Part shown: one piece after another, positions 1-14,200 of the stretch
Layout: every line of letters starts with the position of its first letter
Numbering within the stretch: the first letter of the stretch is position 1
NCBI GenBank assembly: GCA_037367405.1
Contig: JAZKJV010003127.1
Coordinates: forward strand, 248,001-312,000
Direction: 5' to 3'
DNA from: Ottelia alismoides
Lineage: Eukaryota > Streptophyta > Magnoliopsida > Alismatales > Hydrocharitaceae
DNA: 64,000 nucleotides
Position numbers and translations under genes: made by a program
Notes under the pieces: model-generated
What the model was told of the DNA's origin: nothing
The model's database searches: none
The model's input: only the letters and a program-made list of their open reading frames with translations

Positions 1-2565
1 TGTACATTCGAATTCTCTGATTGGTCCACGTCATTTTGTTGACTCGGGTCAGCACCCTCTTCCAGGCTTGACCCGACCCGACCCTGCTCGTCGGACCTCT
101 TTCTCCCAAATTCCTCAGTCGAGTCATGCCACCCCTCGCCCCGATTCTTCGCCTATGTCTTCCCCGTGGATCCATGACCTTCGTGTATCCCTAAGAAGGC
201 GCGGATCTTCCTAGGGTTGCGTACCTTTGCCCGATTCTTCCAGCTCCCTAGACGTCCTATAAAGTACCTTTTTCGCCTCCACAGTGCCACAGCTCATGCC
301 TCGCCCCTCCTTCCACCCTTAGACACCTAAGGTTAAGTGACAGCTTCCAGAGGGACCCTTTGGATTGAAGTTTGGCGGTGTATTCATGTAGCTTAATCTA
401 CGTGGCCGGAGCTCCGCCGTATCTAGCCTCCCTGCCTTCTGCAGCGAAGTTGATGCCACTACCTCACCGACCACCTTCTCCTGAATCTCCAGAGTTCATA
501 TAGAAGCTCAGGTACCCTTTATTTCCCTTCCATTTCTTTGTTCGATTCATCCACGTCATCTACCTCTGTCGCACGTTCATCAACTCCGACCAGTTGATCG
601 GAGTTCCGTCCTTCACATCCACCCATTCCGATTGACTCTCCGCTTTGCCATCCACCTCACACCATAGCACGATTACCCTTAGGCTCGTCCCTTAGATCGA
701 GATTAAGGACCAGATATCCTCCCTCATCTTCGTCGAAGATCGAACCCCGCCCCACGTCGTTGCTTTCCGTTTTTGCTCGAATGACCCCAGATCGGAGCTT
801 CGCCTCAAGTCGAGTTTGCCTCTGCAGGCATTTCCCCATGCAGGGATCCCAGTTCCATCCTCCAGAGGGTTCACCGGAGAGCTCCAGGCCCACCTTCACC
901 ACCATGCACATCCGGCCAACAGCTTCCCTATCAGACCCGTCCATTCGACGCGGGTGACTTCCACGACCTTGCCGGTCCCTTCCGATCGATCATCAGAGTC
1001 GAGGATACCATCTGAGGCTCAAGTGAAGTTTTCCTTGGCCCTGTTCTTCTGGACCCCCTCTTCTCCATCGGATCGGCCCGCCTCTGCCAGATCTGATCCT
1101 AGCTGCCCAACGAAGCAACCTTTGGGCCATTAGATCTGATGCCTGACGCATCTGCGCCCTACATTCCCGACATTCCCTGAGGCGTCAGATCTGACATAGC
1201 AGAGGACCTGAGCCGCACGTCCACGCACCTCCAGAGAACACCATGCATCCCCCACGTGTACTGCACACACCCGCCAAGGGTATATTGCATTATTTTCCCT
1301 ACAGTTTGCATGCTTTATTTTCCAATCTGTTAATAAAAGTTATAGTTTGAACATTTTGCATATTAGACCCTGATGTTTCCAGTATGCACTTTAGTACTCA
1401 AAATCTGAAAACACGTGCACACTCACATACTTTTATGGTTTGGCATATCTAGTCCTGCACTTTCTAATGGTTATGGTTTGAATGAAACATTTTCTATATT
1501 TGCATTTGCGTCCCTGTGCGTGGTGATTTGAGCATGTGCGCTTATTTCATGGACTTTTTTCACTGAAACCCCTAGACTTTTTGTATGTGTCACTGTTTGC
1601 CCTGGAAACTTTAGAAAATTGCAAATAGGTCCTTACAACCTAGGTCCCTTGTTTTAATTAAATAATTATTCAACCAACTCTGAAAATTCCAGAAAAATTA
1701 CCATTAGCTCCTGCTAATGTGTAATATTTTTGGTAATTTTTGTGACTTGATTTAAAATTATTTGATATTTTCTAAAAATAAAAAACCCTTAAAAATGTGT
1801 CTTTCTATTTTATAAAATACCAAAAAATAAAAAAATAGTCTAAAAAATCCCATAAAAATTTCTGTGTGTTTTTTTGGTGTTTTCTTGCTTCAGTATCATT
1901 TTGGTATTGTTATCTTTTATAAAAGAAATTAAAAATCACAAAAAACTAAAAATCTTATAAAAATCATAAAAAAATCTACAACAATAAAAAATGAGATTTC
2001 AGTTTCTATAGTTAGATATTTTTATTCACTCATCCAGGATATTTTGCCAATTTAAACATTTTAAATTTGCCTCTTGGATAGGGCCGTATAGTGCCTTACA
2101 GTTTTATGCTCATTTAATTTTTATAAAATCAAACAAAAATCTGAAAAAGACCATAAAATCACCAAAAACACTTGCATATTTTAAAAACATAAAAATATTT
2201 TAATTTCTGAATTTAGTGTCTTTATAGGCTAAATAAAAATTGTGAAGGCTTCTTTGTGCATTGGTTTGTTCCTTATTTTGAAAAACATAAAAATTTGCAA
2301 AAAAATCAAAAACAAATAAAAATTAGTTTTAATTTCCTGATGTCGACTACTTTGTAATTTATGTGCTCTTTGTGTTTGACCTTGGTTGCTATACCAGGTT
2401 AAATAAATAGCGGAGACCACTTACATTGGATTTTTGTGCCTTGATTGATTGATTAGTGTGGTCTTGATTTTCTTGTTGACCGAGCCTTGTGATTCGGGTC
2501 GCAACGACCCTTAGAGATATGTTAACCCGAATTTCCTGGATCGCTCACCACATAACAAGCTTAAA
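1..2565 (+). repeat. Athila-like LTR, 3' part, cut by the window edge
   Basis: The segment has the same composition plan as the complete Athila LTRs further right. There is a GGTCCACG-containing block near base 25, a TATA box at 259-265, a GC-rich transcribed part to about 1260, and an AT-rich tail. The tail repeatedly carries phrases such as GTCCCT and TTGCAAATAGGTCC. It ends with the block around GCTATACCAGGTTAA (2389-2403) and GGTCGCAACGACC (2498-2510), which also closes the 3' part of the LTR at 11212-14661. No Asp-tRNA primer site follows, so this is a 3' LTR or a solo remnant. The right border is approximate. Confidence 0.6.
259..265 (+). promoter_or_regulatory. TATA box of the leftmost LTR
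   Basis: TATAAAG lies in a GC-rich stretch, at the place equivalent to TATAATG at 12421 in the complete Athila LTR. Transcription would start about 30 bases downstream. Confidence 0.5.
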
Positions 2566-3890
2566 AACAAAAAAAACTAAGATTTTATCATTGACATTTT
2601 CACTATCACTCATGACTTGAAGAATGAAAGAAGCTCGGGGTTTTAAGGACCTTTGATTCAAAGTTAACTGGCCTTAGACATTAGGGTTAAGACTTAATAA
2701 TCCATACTTTCCTAAGTTTTAAAGATATAAGCACTATATTGCACTCTCAATCTATACCTTTTTTAGAATATGATCAGCACATCATCCGCACAACTACACG
2801 ATTGATGAGATGAGCTAAGATTTCACTTGAGGGACTGTGACTGGATATTTGAGTATACCTGATTTAATGATGCTAGAGGATGGGATAAAATCGATGTAGG
2901 CTTTTGTGAAACATGAGTGTCTGCAAACCCTATCCAGTATGTGAACAAGTTTGCAAGTTATCTTTTGATATTGACCTATGTGTCAGGGTGTGATGAAATT
3001 GATAAATTTGTTGATCAATGTGCACCGACTTAATAAAAGCAGTAGATCTAGCATACAAAAAATATTGTGAATGAAAAAGAGCTCTCAATTACAAGTCAAA
3101 TTCAAAGATCTTCAATCAAAGGCGAGCGCTCACCACCATTTCAAAGTATAAACTTGGACCAAAATTCACTAGGGTGAATGAGTTGGGCTAGTACCTTAAA
3201 AAGTACTCTGCATCGTAAGCGATACAAGTCTGGGTGTAAGTATTTTAGATACTCAAAGAAGACACACCCAGTGTACTCCTAGGAAAATAAGTACAGATGA
3301 CTCAACAACTTTTGACAGATTCATTGGTCAACATCCAAAAATATATGTGTTTAGTAACAAGGCACTCGAGAGGATCCCTATTCCAATATTAGAGAGAGAA
3401 GAAAATACACAAATACATGGCCTCCATTATCTGGTATGTCATATACATTTTTAAGTCTGACAAACTACTAAGACGGTAGATTAAATGCAAGAACTGATTT
3501 ATTCCCTAGTGTTGAGAATTGATTCTTGATGAGAGTCTCGTGGATCATGACTTTGGGTGAAGTTTCGATTTGACTCTCATGATTGAAGTACACACTTATC
3601 TCCATATCTCTTATGCTATATGTATAAATAAAGAGTTGGATAATTAGAGAAGTTGTATTCCCTTTTAACTAGAGCTTGGTTCAACTTAGGATTGTAGGAC
3701 CACTAAAACCTAGGATTCTTAATGAGACAAGTCTTGAAATTTGTACTTTCATAATTAAGGATTCAACCTTATAACTCACTAAGGGATAAGCAAAGACCTA
3801 AGTATAGGGGTGTAATAAATCCATGATTCATCTACTTTATATAGAAATCTTGGTAAAATCCCCTTATAGAATCACTAATTAAATTCCCTA
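2566..3890. other. Unclassified transposon-derived spacer
   Basis: No credible coding sequence is visible. The phrase around 2660-2700 (ACTGGCCT...GGTTAAGACTTAAT) loosely resembles the Athila 3' untranslated part at about 23720-23770, so old Athila debris is likely. No borders or target duplications could be set. Confidence 0.3.
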
Positions 3891-4827
3891 AAATTTATTT
3901 CTTAACATTCACTAATTACGCTTAAAATTTGGGTAAATTCTGTAAGTAAATACCATTGTTTATATGTAACCTTGACTAAGTTTATTATTTTATGTACAAA
4001 TATTAATTAATTTTATCTAATTATTTTCCTATTATATTCTATAAGTAATTAGTTAACTTAACATCAAGAAAGAAAATACATAAAAATCACAAAACCCAGA
4101 TAAAAAGAGAAGTTCTGGCAATGTATGTTTTGTACATATTTCATATTTGTTGATTTTATTCTATAGTTTTCTAACATATAAAAATCCATAAAAATTAGAT
4201 TAATTATGTATATATCTATATATAAATTAATCCACTAATTAAAATGAACTAAAAAATGTAAAAATCCCAGATTATCATAATGTGGTAGTTTATTATCTAT
4301 AGAATATCTCTAAATTTTTTTTGTACATATTACCTCTTTTGACTTTGGATCCTTCAAGAAAGTCATAGATCTTGTCGAGATGGGTAACTTTTATATTGGT
4401 TACTTTTTCATTAGACTTCATTTATTATTTCTTTTTTATTTTTATTATTTATTTATTTAATCCTTAATTTTATAATAATCATCATCATTTAATTTTAATT
4501 TTAATTTTATTTTACCTTTTATTTTCTTCCCTCTTCCTTTTCGTTTTTTTCTCTCGCTTCTCTTCTCTTCTCTCTCTCTCTCCACCTCACCAGGTCACGC
4601 GCGCATCACATGACCACTCATGCCTTCCCTCTCTCCACCCACATGTGCCACGTACGTTCCACCTTCTCCCTCCATGTGGATGTGTGCGACACACGAACAT
4701 CGCCCCCAGCAGTTTTGCCTGCCGCCTCTGCTCCCTTCCCCCAACCATTTTGTTGACGCCTCTCACCGATCGTTACACCCCTCATCCGCTCCCTCTCCCT
4801 TGTCCCGTGTAATGATCGACCAAGTCC

Positions 4828-4834
4828 TATAAAG
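4828..4834 (+). promoter_or_regulatory. TATA box of the interrupted LTR
   Basis: TATAAAG lies in a pyrimidine-rich context and is followed by a GC-rich segment, as in the leftmost LTR. Confidence 0.45.
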
Positions 4835-5422
4835 ACCCTCCCCCTCGCCTCGCCGACACAATCTGCCATTTCATAGAGTAGGAGCGATCCCCTCCCCATT
4901 ATAGGTTACAATTGGGGTACTTAAGAGTGAGTGACGAGTCCTCCCACACTTCAGGCACGATCCAAGGTTCCGAAAAGCATTATTGCAGCCCAATCCTTTG
5001 TGATGTTCAAGATCGGGCACCTGTTGACCATAGAGCAGTGGCGGGGGATCCATCGCGAGCTCCTATCCCTAGGAACGCAATCATCCACCTCAGTTACCCT
5101 TCTTGCTCTTTTCCCTCTTCCTCTTCTTTCTCTTCCTCCATCAATCATCCTTAACCCATGCTCCTCCCCTCTGACCCATCTTGATTCCATTACTCGACTC
5201 CAACCATCTTCTTCGTCTCTCTCATCTCTCTTTGCCAAACTCCACCTTCCTCACTATCCACTGCACCACATTTACTTGACCATCGAAGCCCACCTCCCCT
5301 CCAGCCACATCGCTCCGCTTGGGCATCCTCGAGATCTGCCTTGCTGCACACTTCAACTCCTCCATAGTTCTCAGCCACGTCCTTGATCGAAGTAGAGCAT
5401 CCTCCACCAGCTTAGCCATCCA

Positions 5423-5427
5423 GCACC
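5423..5427. repeat. Target-site duplication, left copy (outer element)
   Basis: GCACC here and GCATC at 36240-36244 flank the outer element. The single C/T difference fits an old insertion. Confidence 0.6.
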
Positions 5428-8400
5428 TGTTTAACCCAAAAATCGAGCGGTCTTAAGTTCCACACAAGGCGGGAACTCAGTCGCTGAATCGACCACACGA
5501 AATTCGGATTAAAACACAAATTAACCCACAACTAAGATTAAACAATGAAAAGCAATATGTGGAGTTAAAATTTATTATAACTCTACAAAAGATGTGTATA
5601 GTACGAGTAGTGTAGAGTATCGAACACAGGAAGCAAGCAGGTAGATCGTGGCAATAAATGCTCAAAAATGAATGTGATGCCTTTGTCTATACAAGTGCTA
5701 TTTTTTATGGGTTTTAATTTTATATTTTTTATTTAATTTTTGAATTTATATTTTTATATTTTGATTCTTAATTATCTTATTTTATATTTTCTTTTTGTAT
5801 TTAATATTTTTATATTTTCTTTTTCTTTAAAAAGGATATAAAACTATATAGGATATATATATAAGAGATGAGAGAGAGAGAGAGATAAAAATAGTCCAAA
5901 ATGTTCAAAATATATGAAATAAAATACTTTTGTGCTTTCTATATTATTCTAATGTTTTTTGCAATTTTTATGTATTTTTGCTATTTTTTTTGGTATTTTT
6001 AAAGTTCAAAATACTCAAAACAGTGGATAAAATAAATGCCTTAAATTAAAATGGAGATGAAAACTATAAAACAGTAACAAAAATTCTCTAAATTAATATT
6101 AAAATAAAGATAATGCAATAAAGAAAATTCAAGAACACAAATTATATTTTTGTGTTTTTATGGATTTTATATATTTTTATAGAGATTTTTAATGTTTTTC
6201 TATTTTTTGACTTTTCTTTTATATTTTTAGTGATTTTTGGTCTGGAGATTAAAGATGCAAAACCACATAGAATATAATTTATTGGAATTTTTCAAAAACC
6301 TTTTATATTTTTTATGAATTTTCTAGTGCAAACAGATATGAAAATGCATGTTTTTGAATTTTTATAAATAATAAAAGACAACAAAAATGCAAAAAATATG
6401 ACGTGATAGAGCAATGCAACATGCACATAATGGTATTTTTTTAGATTTTTTAGAGGTTTATAGATGCATGAAATAAATGCAAACAACAAAGAGAAAATGG
6501 AACCCTAATAAGGGTAGTTTTGTAAATATGCAAAAGTTCAGGGCCCAATTCATAATTTTTCCAAAAAAATATAACGCAATAAAAATCTTTCGGGACCAAT
6601 TTGAAATAATCAAAATCTCAAGGTTATCACTGCAAAAAGACCAAACCCGTACATGATTGCCACATGCCTAGTAGGGACCTATATGTATTTTTCCAAAACC
6701 TGGGGGCCAAAATGTAATTTATCCAAAAATATTACAACTTCATACAAAAGTTTCTGTACTAAATCTAAATACTCTAAGCCCCAAAGGTGGTCTTGCAAAA
6801 TGGCCCTGCCTCACGTGCACAAGTCACGTGAGGTGTCGTGGCTGGGGACCCCAACGTAAATCAACAAAGTTGAGGGGGCAATATGCAAAATTACCAAAAT
6901 AAAGTACACAACCAATGAAATTTTATGTATTAAATAGATATTACAGAATGGGAGAGGGTTAGAATGCAAAATACCCACGCCCAAAAGATCGGACGTCTGA
7001 GCCTCCTTCACTTGACACGTGGCGGCACAAGGAGGCCTGATGGAGGTTTGGACTCTAGGGCTGGGATTAGATCCTTCTCTGGTGATCCAACGACACAGTT
7101 GCGGCTAGATCTAACGGTGGCAGCTTGATATGGGGCGCTGGCCACGATCTGACGATGGAGAGCCCCGGAGGAAGAATAGGGAAGAAACGCCAGCGAGACG
7201 ATCTTCCCCGACTTTGACCCTTGGTCTTTGGCATGCCGAAGGGATCAAAAGTGGCCGACGAGCTCCCTGAGAGGTCCTTCTAAAGGTTGGGTACTCCAAA
7301 AAGTTCCGACAGTGGTCGGAGAGCTCACACGAAGGTGGCGGAGCTTTGCAGCTCCAGAAACCTCTGTCGAACCACTAAAACGAGATCCAGGTGCGCTGGG
7401 GTTCGTTGACCTGCAAAAAAGTGGTTAAGGTGTCGAGGGAAAAATGCCTCGACCCCGTAACGACATGATGGAAGAGGAAACAACAGAATGGAAGCTCGCC
7501 GGAGCTCGCTCTGACGAGGTGATTGGGATGGTGATCGGTGGGGCAATAGGCAAAATGGAAGTGGAAATTAATCCTAAGGCTACCCTATGCTAAGAAAGAG
7601 AAAAAAAACAGAAGAAAATGTACCTCAACCAGCCAGGAGCTAGGAAGATAGGACCTCAATGGTGGTGGCCCGCCGAAGGTGGTGGAAGCCGCTCTACGGC
7701 CGCCTAACCTCGCCTCTAGGGTGCTGGAGTATCTCCTGTCACGAGCTCCAGTACATAGCTCGCTAAAGAGAGGGAAAACGTTTAAAAGAGGGTTCAAGAA
7801 TGAAAGGGAAGCTCAGATGGTATTTTGAACGAGTGGTCAAGGCACTCTGAAGATCGAGGGACGCTAGGAAGATCGATGATCCATTCCCTGAAAAAGCACA
7901 AGGGCGTGAAAGGTGGGTCATCGGGGAGAAAAAGTGATTAAAGACTCGACATCAAATAGTGAAAGGCGTGGCATCCAAAAAATCTCGAAGTTGGTCGAAA
8001 ACAAAGGTTCTGACGAAATGGCAGGCGCGGGTCAGAGAGTTGACCCACAGGTCAACTCTCCGACCCTCCTGGTTGGTCCACGTGGACAACCAGGAAAAAG
8101 CTTGGAAAAATATTTTTTAAAATCATTTAAAAATAGTAAATGAATTTATTAATTTTTTGATATTTAATAAAAAATATATACTATTTTATGAAATATTTTA
8201 TTATCATTTTTATTTATTTTTTAGCGGTATAAATTTACAAGTTACCTTTTATGGGTTATATTTAGGTACATTTCATCTATATATTTTAATGTTTTATTTT
8301 TGTTTATATATTTAATTTTATTATTTTTATTTATAATTTTATAAATTTATAACTTAATTTTATGAACTTAAATATATTTTTATTTTATTTTTCTGAAGTA

Positions 8401-9212
8401 GTTTATACAAATAAATAAATAGATATTTTATTTATATAGGTATAGTTATAGGTATTTCATCTATGTATTGTATACAAGTACTTTATTTTTGTGCTTTCTT
8501 TGTGTTTTTATTCCTGTTTTAATATAGACATAAATTATAAATAATATTTGCAAAATTATAAAAATATAAAATTACAAAAATAATGAATAATAAATAAAAT
8601 GAATATTTTAATCATTATAAGTAGACAATAGGGGTCCAAAACTCAACTTTCAAACCGTAACTCCGAAAAATATGAAACCATCTCATTAAGTAGCTTATTA
8701 AAAGTTATATACAATCAAAGCGATTTTGATACATTTTGAGTTTTTATTTGAGAGATACAGGTCTGGGAAGTTGGGATTCTGAAAACTTATTCAAAGTATA
8801 TTTTGTAAACTAAATATTATTTTTGTATGAAACGAATTTTGTATTTTTCTATATTAAATTATCTACAACTTTCATGTTCAAAGTTTCTTTATTTGAAGTA
8901 TAAAAAGTGGAACTAAAAATAGGTCCCAAAAATGAATAAAGAATGAATTAAATAAAAGGAATTTTTATTTTGGTCGGTCTAGTCATCGAGATGCCTAGGT
9001 CTCAGGGTTTCGGGTCATAAAATATTTACAATATTTTATTCCTTTTATTTTCTTTTTTTATTCTATAATTTTGGCTTTGAAACCATATTTTATACAATAT
9101 TTACAACACCGCATGAATGATAAAAAGCCTAAATTAAGCCCATTTACGCTCATTAACTAGGGTTTTTAAGGCCAAAATGATAGAATAAAGATGACGAAAT
9201 GGAGATTCATCA
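5428..9212 (-). repeat. 3' LTR of the outer element
   Basis: On the minus strand it starts TGATGAATC and ends TAAACA, giving the expected TG...CA ends. It aligns throughout with 32822-36239, for example AAAAATCGAGCGGTCTTAAG here against AAAATCGAGCGATCTTAAG there. The segment at 6540-6960 carries the GTCCCT/TTGCA ladder on the minus strand and a pair of CACGTG boxes (6812, 6825). It has a GA repeat at 5871-5885. Confidence 0.85.
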
Positions 9213-9226
9213 TCCCCCTATACTTT
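9213..9226 (-). promoter_or_regulatory. Polypurine tract of the outer element
   Basis: On the minus strand AAGTATAGGGGGA directly abuts the 3' LTR start TGATG. It would prime plus-strand DNA synthesis. The nested element has nearly the same tract at 25014-25026. Confidence 0.8.
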
Positions 9227-11211
9227 ACTTTGCTAGTCCCTAGCAAACACTTATGCAATAAGTATAGAGAAGAGAAACAAAGAAAAGAAAAAGAAGAAAA
9301 TAGGATTTAGTTTAATTATCAAACTTGTCTTCACAAAATCAAAATTTGGAGCTCAAGTAGGACCTTTGAAATTTAAGTGCGGGCGGAACCTTATTGAGAA
9401 CCATATTTGAAATCCAAAAGCCTTCGAGAATCCCAAAACTCTGCTTAAGTCTTCTCAATAGCCAAGTCAGAATACTTCAACTCATACGCAAACCCTTATG
9501 ACTATGAATCTGACTCGTACAGTGTAAGTGATAATGGCTCTCCCCAATTGAAATGGCAAAGAGACTGACTTCTCCTGCATGAAAATCCAATGATCCCCCA
9601 ATCCAATAACTCATTCCTCGAGGAGCGGGGTATTCCCTTGTAAGTTCAAGTAACAACCAGCTCAGAGGAGGGGGTGAAGAGAAGAATGGACGGTAGCCAA
9701 TGTAGCTACCTATCCTAGGATGCAAGACCAGTGTAGTCAAGTCATCCAGCTCCAGGCTCACACGATTTGACTTTGAAGCTCAAGCTTGCTTATCAGTTAC
9801 AGAAATATACACTTCGGCAGGCATTTTTATTTTTGTACAGTCCTGCCCACTTTTTTGGAGTTTTTGCTTTTCTTTTTTTTGGAATACTACTCACAACAGC
9901 ATTTACATAAGGAATTTTTCCTCTTGAGCCAGTAGACTATCCCTCTTTTGAAGCTTTATTGCAACCCGAACTCTCTGATCTTCAAAATTTATCATTACCG
10001 GACGGATTAGGGTGCACTTCCCTCCCTAGAGGTGGACAAATATTTCCACTTGTGTGCATCTCATACCGGCAAATCCATCCCCCTCACCACTCTAACTGAG
10101 TTGAGACATGTGAAAGGTGCATGTGTCCAAGTTAGGTCATTATCAACAAGAGTCTTGTGTGTGCTCCGAAAGACTCTACTTAGGCAATTAAGAATCCATT
10201 GAACCAAGTCCCATGATACTGAAAGAATTAAGTCAACTAGACCTGAAGTACCTCAATTCTAGTTCCTATGAGGTTCTTGTTAATTAGGTAGATTTAAGGT
10301 CCAACCAAGCTCCAATCTTCGGAATTTACTTAGATTCGTTCAACCATCAAACTCAATCTGAAAAATGCTCATGCTATGCAGAATGTAGAAAATATTTTTG
10401 TAATGCAATTTTCAAGATTTTGAACTTTTTATGGATTTTTGAAAATATGATGATATGCATTTTGTGGGTTTTTTAAAAAGATTTTTCAAATGTTTTTGGT
10501 ATTTTAGTTTTGCAAATGTTTTTGGAATTTTTGAAAATAAAAGATTTTGGCTAAGCACTAGGTATAAATATTTACACAGGGATGCTTCTATATTTACAAG
10601 AAGTAGATTTCAAGAATTTACAATGGTAAAGTGCTCTATTTTATAAATATGTATAATAAAAAATTTTTAGGTGAGATGTATATTACTCAAACTTATTTGA
10701 AAAGGGTTTAACAAACAATTTTGAAAAGTATAGTCCAAAAGAATTCTCACAAACATTTTTACAAAAATGTACACAAATTTGAAAATCATTTTGCAAAGGT
10801 TTTTCAAACAGTATATATAGATTTTTCAAATATTTTTGCAACCATTATTCAAACATTTGCAAATAGTTTTTCAAATGTTTTATTTCACACAAAGAAAATA
10901 AATTTTCAAAAAAAATGTTTTACAAAGGTTGAAAACATGTAACAAAACGTTTTTCAAATAGTTTTAAAAGATTTTTTCAAACGGATTTTCAACCTATTTT
11001 TCAAACATTTTGCAAAATTCCATTTTCACCTGATTTATTAATTAGTAAATACAAAAAGAATTTAAATAATAATCACATCATTTTATTAAGGTTTTTAATG
11101 AATTTTAATAGTATAGGTAGCCATAATTGTTAAGAAAAAATATGAAAGTGCGAGTTATGGCTAAAGTATATACGAAGTATATACGACCCCCCTATACTTA
11201 GCTTGAGCTAT
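9227..11211 (-). other. 3' untranslated part of the outer element
   Basis: No gene is seen. The segment is homologous in reverse complement to 23290-25013 of the nested element, for example the block TCTTGAGCCAGTAGACTATC at 9922-9941. Bases 10440-11020 are a low-complexity run of TTTTTCAAA and TTTTGCAAA phrases, and the short ORFs at 10455 and 10721 come from that composition. It ends inside a disrupted stem-loop at the insertion point of the nested element. Confidence 0.7.
11207..11211. repeat. Target-site duplication, left copy (nested element)
   Basis: GCTAT immediately precedes the 5' LTR, and the identical GCTAT follows the 3' LTR at 28792-28796. Confidence 0.9.
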
Positions 11212-14200
11212 TGATGAATCCCAATTCATCACTCTTTATTCCTTTATTTTAGCTAGAAACTCGAGCAAAATACCATGTAAATATATGCAAATTTCATAAA
11301 TTGCCAAAACACATGCATCATGTAAATATGCATAATTAGCATGTTTTTGTGCCAAAATAAAGGAATAAAGAAACAGAAGAAAAAGAGGGAAATATTGAGA
11401 ATAAATATTGAGTGACCTAATCCCAAGGGAGGGCTCAACATGTGCCTGACCGCAAAAGAACCTAAGTAGAGAGAGATAAGGTCATTCATACATATACATA
11501 CCCCCATATATTTAAATAAATTTATTTTCCTCAAAATAAAAATTCAAAAAGTGTTACTTATATTTTGTACATATTTATAAAAATAAAACTAAAATAAAAA
11601 TGAGAAAAACAAAATAAAAATAAAAATAAATAAAACCTCTCTCATCAGTGTATATAGACCATGTATATAAAATAACATACCTATTTATTTTCTTCTTGTA
11701 AATAAGTAATAAAAATCCCATAAAAATATCTCTATATTCTGTATTTAATGGTGTAAATAAATAAAATAAAAATCAGGAAAATAAAAATAAAATAAAAAGA
11801 AAAATAATAAAAATCATTTTCCACATTGTGTATATACCATGTACATATATAAACCTATTTATTTAAACCATGAAAATACATCATAAAAATAAAATAAAAA
11901 TACATTGTTATTCCAAATTTTATGTTGTAAATAAATAAAATATAAGGTTGGAATAAATGTACAAAAATAAACAATTAAAAATAAAAATAAAAAATACATC
12001 TATGTATATACCTAGATATAATAATAAGATAATGTAAATACGTTATATATTTTTCAAAAAATAAATAAAAATCACTAAAAAATAATTTGAAAAATAATAA
12101 ACATTTTTCATGTTTTGAATTTTTTGAAATAAAATCATTTAATAATTTTAAATGAATTTTCAAATAATAAACCAACGAAATTTTCCTATTGGTCCACGGG
12201 GGATTGTTGCCCCCGGTCAACTCCACCCTGGACCACTCGCCCGCAGATCTTGCTCCCGACCCGACTTCGCCTAATTTCCTAAGCATGATCCGATCACCAT
12301 TTATTCAAACTCCGGGTCTTGATTACACCTGATTCATCCCTGATCCACGCCCGGGGATTTGCCTAGGAATCCGAGCTCCGAATCACTCGCCCGACCTCCT
12401 TCTTCTCGGACCCCTAGCGCTATAATGCCTCTCCTCCGCCGCACATTTCACGCCATCTTTGGCTCCGCTTTCCCATCCCAGGACCTCCACTACCTTCCCT
12501 AGAGTGACAGCTAGCCGAGGGCCGTGTCGCAGTGAGGAGGAAGTGACCCTAGCCACTGATTCGGCGAAGCTTCTTGCCGTGCGCCGTCGCGAGGTGCGCT
12601 GAGCCTCGGATCCCGATGAATCCTCGAGGCGAAGACCCCCAGAGCTTTCTTAGCTCACCCCCAGTCGACTTCGATCACCAGGTAGCCCCAATATCCCGTA
12701 GGGTAGCTTGATTTCCACTCACGCCCAATTTGCGCTGCCGGCTTCGCCGGCCGATTCCCATCGATTCGCTCATCCATTCAATCATCGGACCACCTATTCA
12801 CGATCACGAGACCTCTCCCCACATTCTCCGCACCTCTGTTCATCTTGGTTCGCCCCAGAGCCAAAGAGTCGAGTCTCCTCTTCCGTTGCCTCGCCAGAGA
12901 CCCCGCTTCGCCCCCTTTCCGATCACCATTCCACCCCTAACCTGGTCGAGGCAATTTGCTCTCGACCCAGGAGTTGCTCTGTGTTGTTTTACAGGTCAAA
13001 GGACCCCATCTGGGGTTCGAGTCGTTCGAGCACAGGAGCTTGGCTCCTCCGCCGTCGTCGAAGCTTCCCGGAGCTCCTCGGCCTCATCGGAGGTGTCCAT
13101 CAGCTGCAGAAACCTCTGAGCTTCATTTTGCCGATCTCAGCAGCTCAGGAGGAGGTCCCACGCGCCTGTAGTGAGCCGACGAAGTTCGTCGGCGTCCAGT
13201 TCTTCTAGGATCTTCGCCTATCGTCCGATCAGCCCCGTCGCTCCAGATTTGATCATCGCCGTCCATCTGCGGAGCTTCAGCCATCGTCTGATTCACCTAG
13301 GGCTCGATCTGGACCATCTATCCAGCGAAGAGACGCCTTACATTCTCAGCCGTCAGATCAGCACGTGGCTCTTCCTCGTCCATCCGATAATAACGAGGGT
13401 AATTTGCACTTAGGCCCTCTTCTATTTTGATATTTCGAGTTAGTCCTGTAAATATTTTAGTTAGTTCTTTTTATTTTGGAACAATTGTAGTTAGGTCCTT
13501 AGACTTTATTTTATTACAATCTAGTCCCTGTATATGTGAGCCACGTACCTCGACACGTGAGGTTTTGGAACATTTGCACTTTTTATCCTGTATTTTCTTG
13601 GTGTTATTGATTGATCTTTTATAAATAAGATTGACACTTATGACCCTCCGTATTTAATTCATGTGCCTTGCGCGTGATTTTGTGGACTTTTTGCACAAGG
13701 GCCCCTAGGCTTTCTGATTTTGTTATTGTTTGGTCCTTTAACTATGTTTTCTTGCATTTAGGTCCCTGACTCCTGTGTACCTTGTTTGATTGAATAAAAT
13801 AGCAAATTAAATCCAAATTAGCTGAAATTTGGGCATGTGGCTCCTGTCTCTGTGTAAAAATTTCCCTAAAATTTTGGGACATTTTTTAGGCTTTTTGAAA
13901 AATCAAAGAAAAATATAAAAACTTCTTCAAAAATTCTAAAAAAATTAGGGTTAGTTAGTTTTAGTGTATTTTATCTTCTATCTATTTTCTGTCACATTTG
14001 GATTTATAAAAACCTTAAAAATTGCAAAAACCTTAAAATCTTATAAAAATTCTAAAACATTCTATACAAATAAAAAAAATGCAAACTCTTTTTCTGTAGT
14101 TTAGCTTTTACAAATATTTTTCATGAAATTGCTTCAGACTTTTAAAGATCAATTATATATTTTTAATTGATCTTTCAAGCCTGGCTGTAGATTGATCTTC

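Larger units (their letters stand above)
3891..5427 (+). repeat. Left half of an older Athila-like LTR interrupted by the outer element
   Basis: An AT-rich stretch (to about 4500) is followed by a TC-rich and GC-rich block with a TATA box at 4828-4834. This is the same order as in the other Athila LTRs. The matching right half appears to resume at 36240. The left border is a guess, and ORFs here (for example 4931-5386) have no recognisable domain. Confidence 0.4.

Noticed and set aside
4931..5386. 151-codon ORF before the outer element
   Set aside because: Ser/Leu/Pro-rich translation of pyrimidine-rich LTR sequence, with competing frames on both strands.
12708..13208. 166-codon ORF in the 5' LTR
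   Set aside because: It lies in the GC-rich transcribed part of the LTR, has rival ORFs in other frames, and is broken in the 3' LTR copy.
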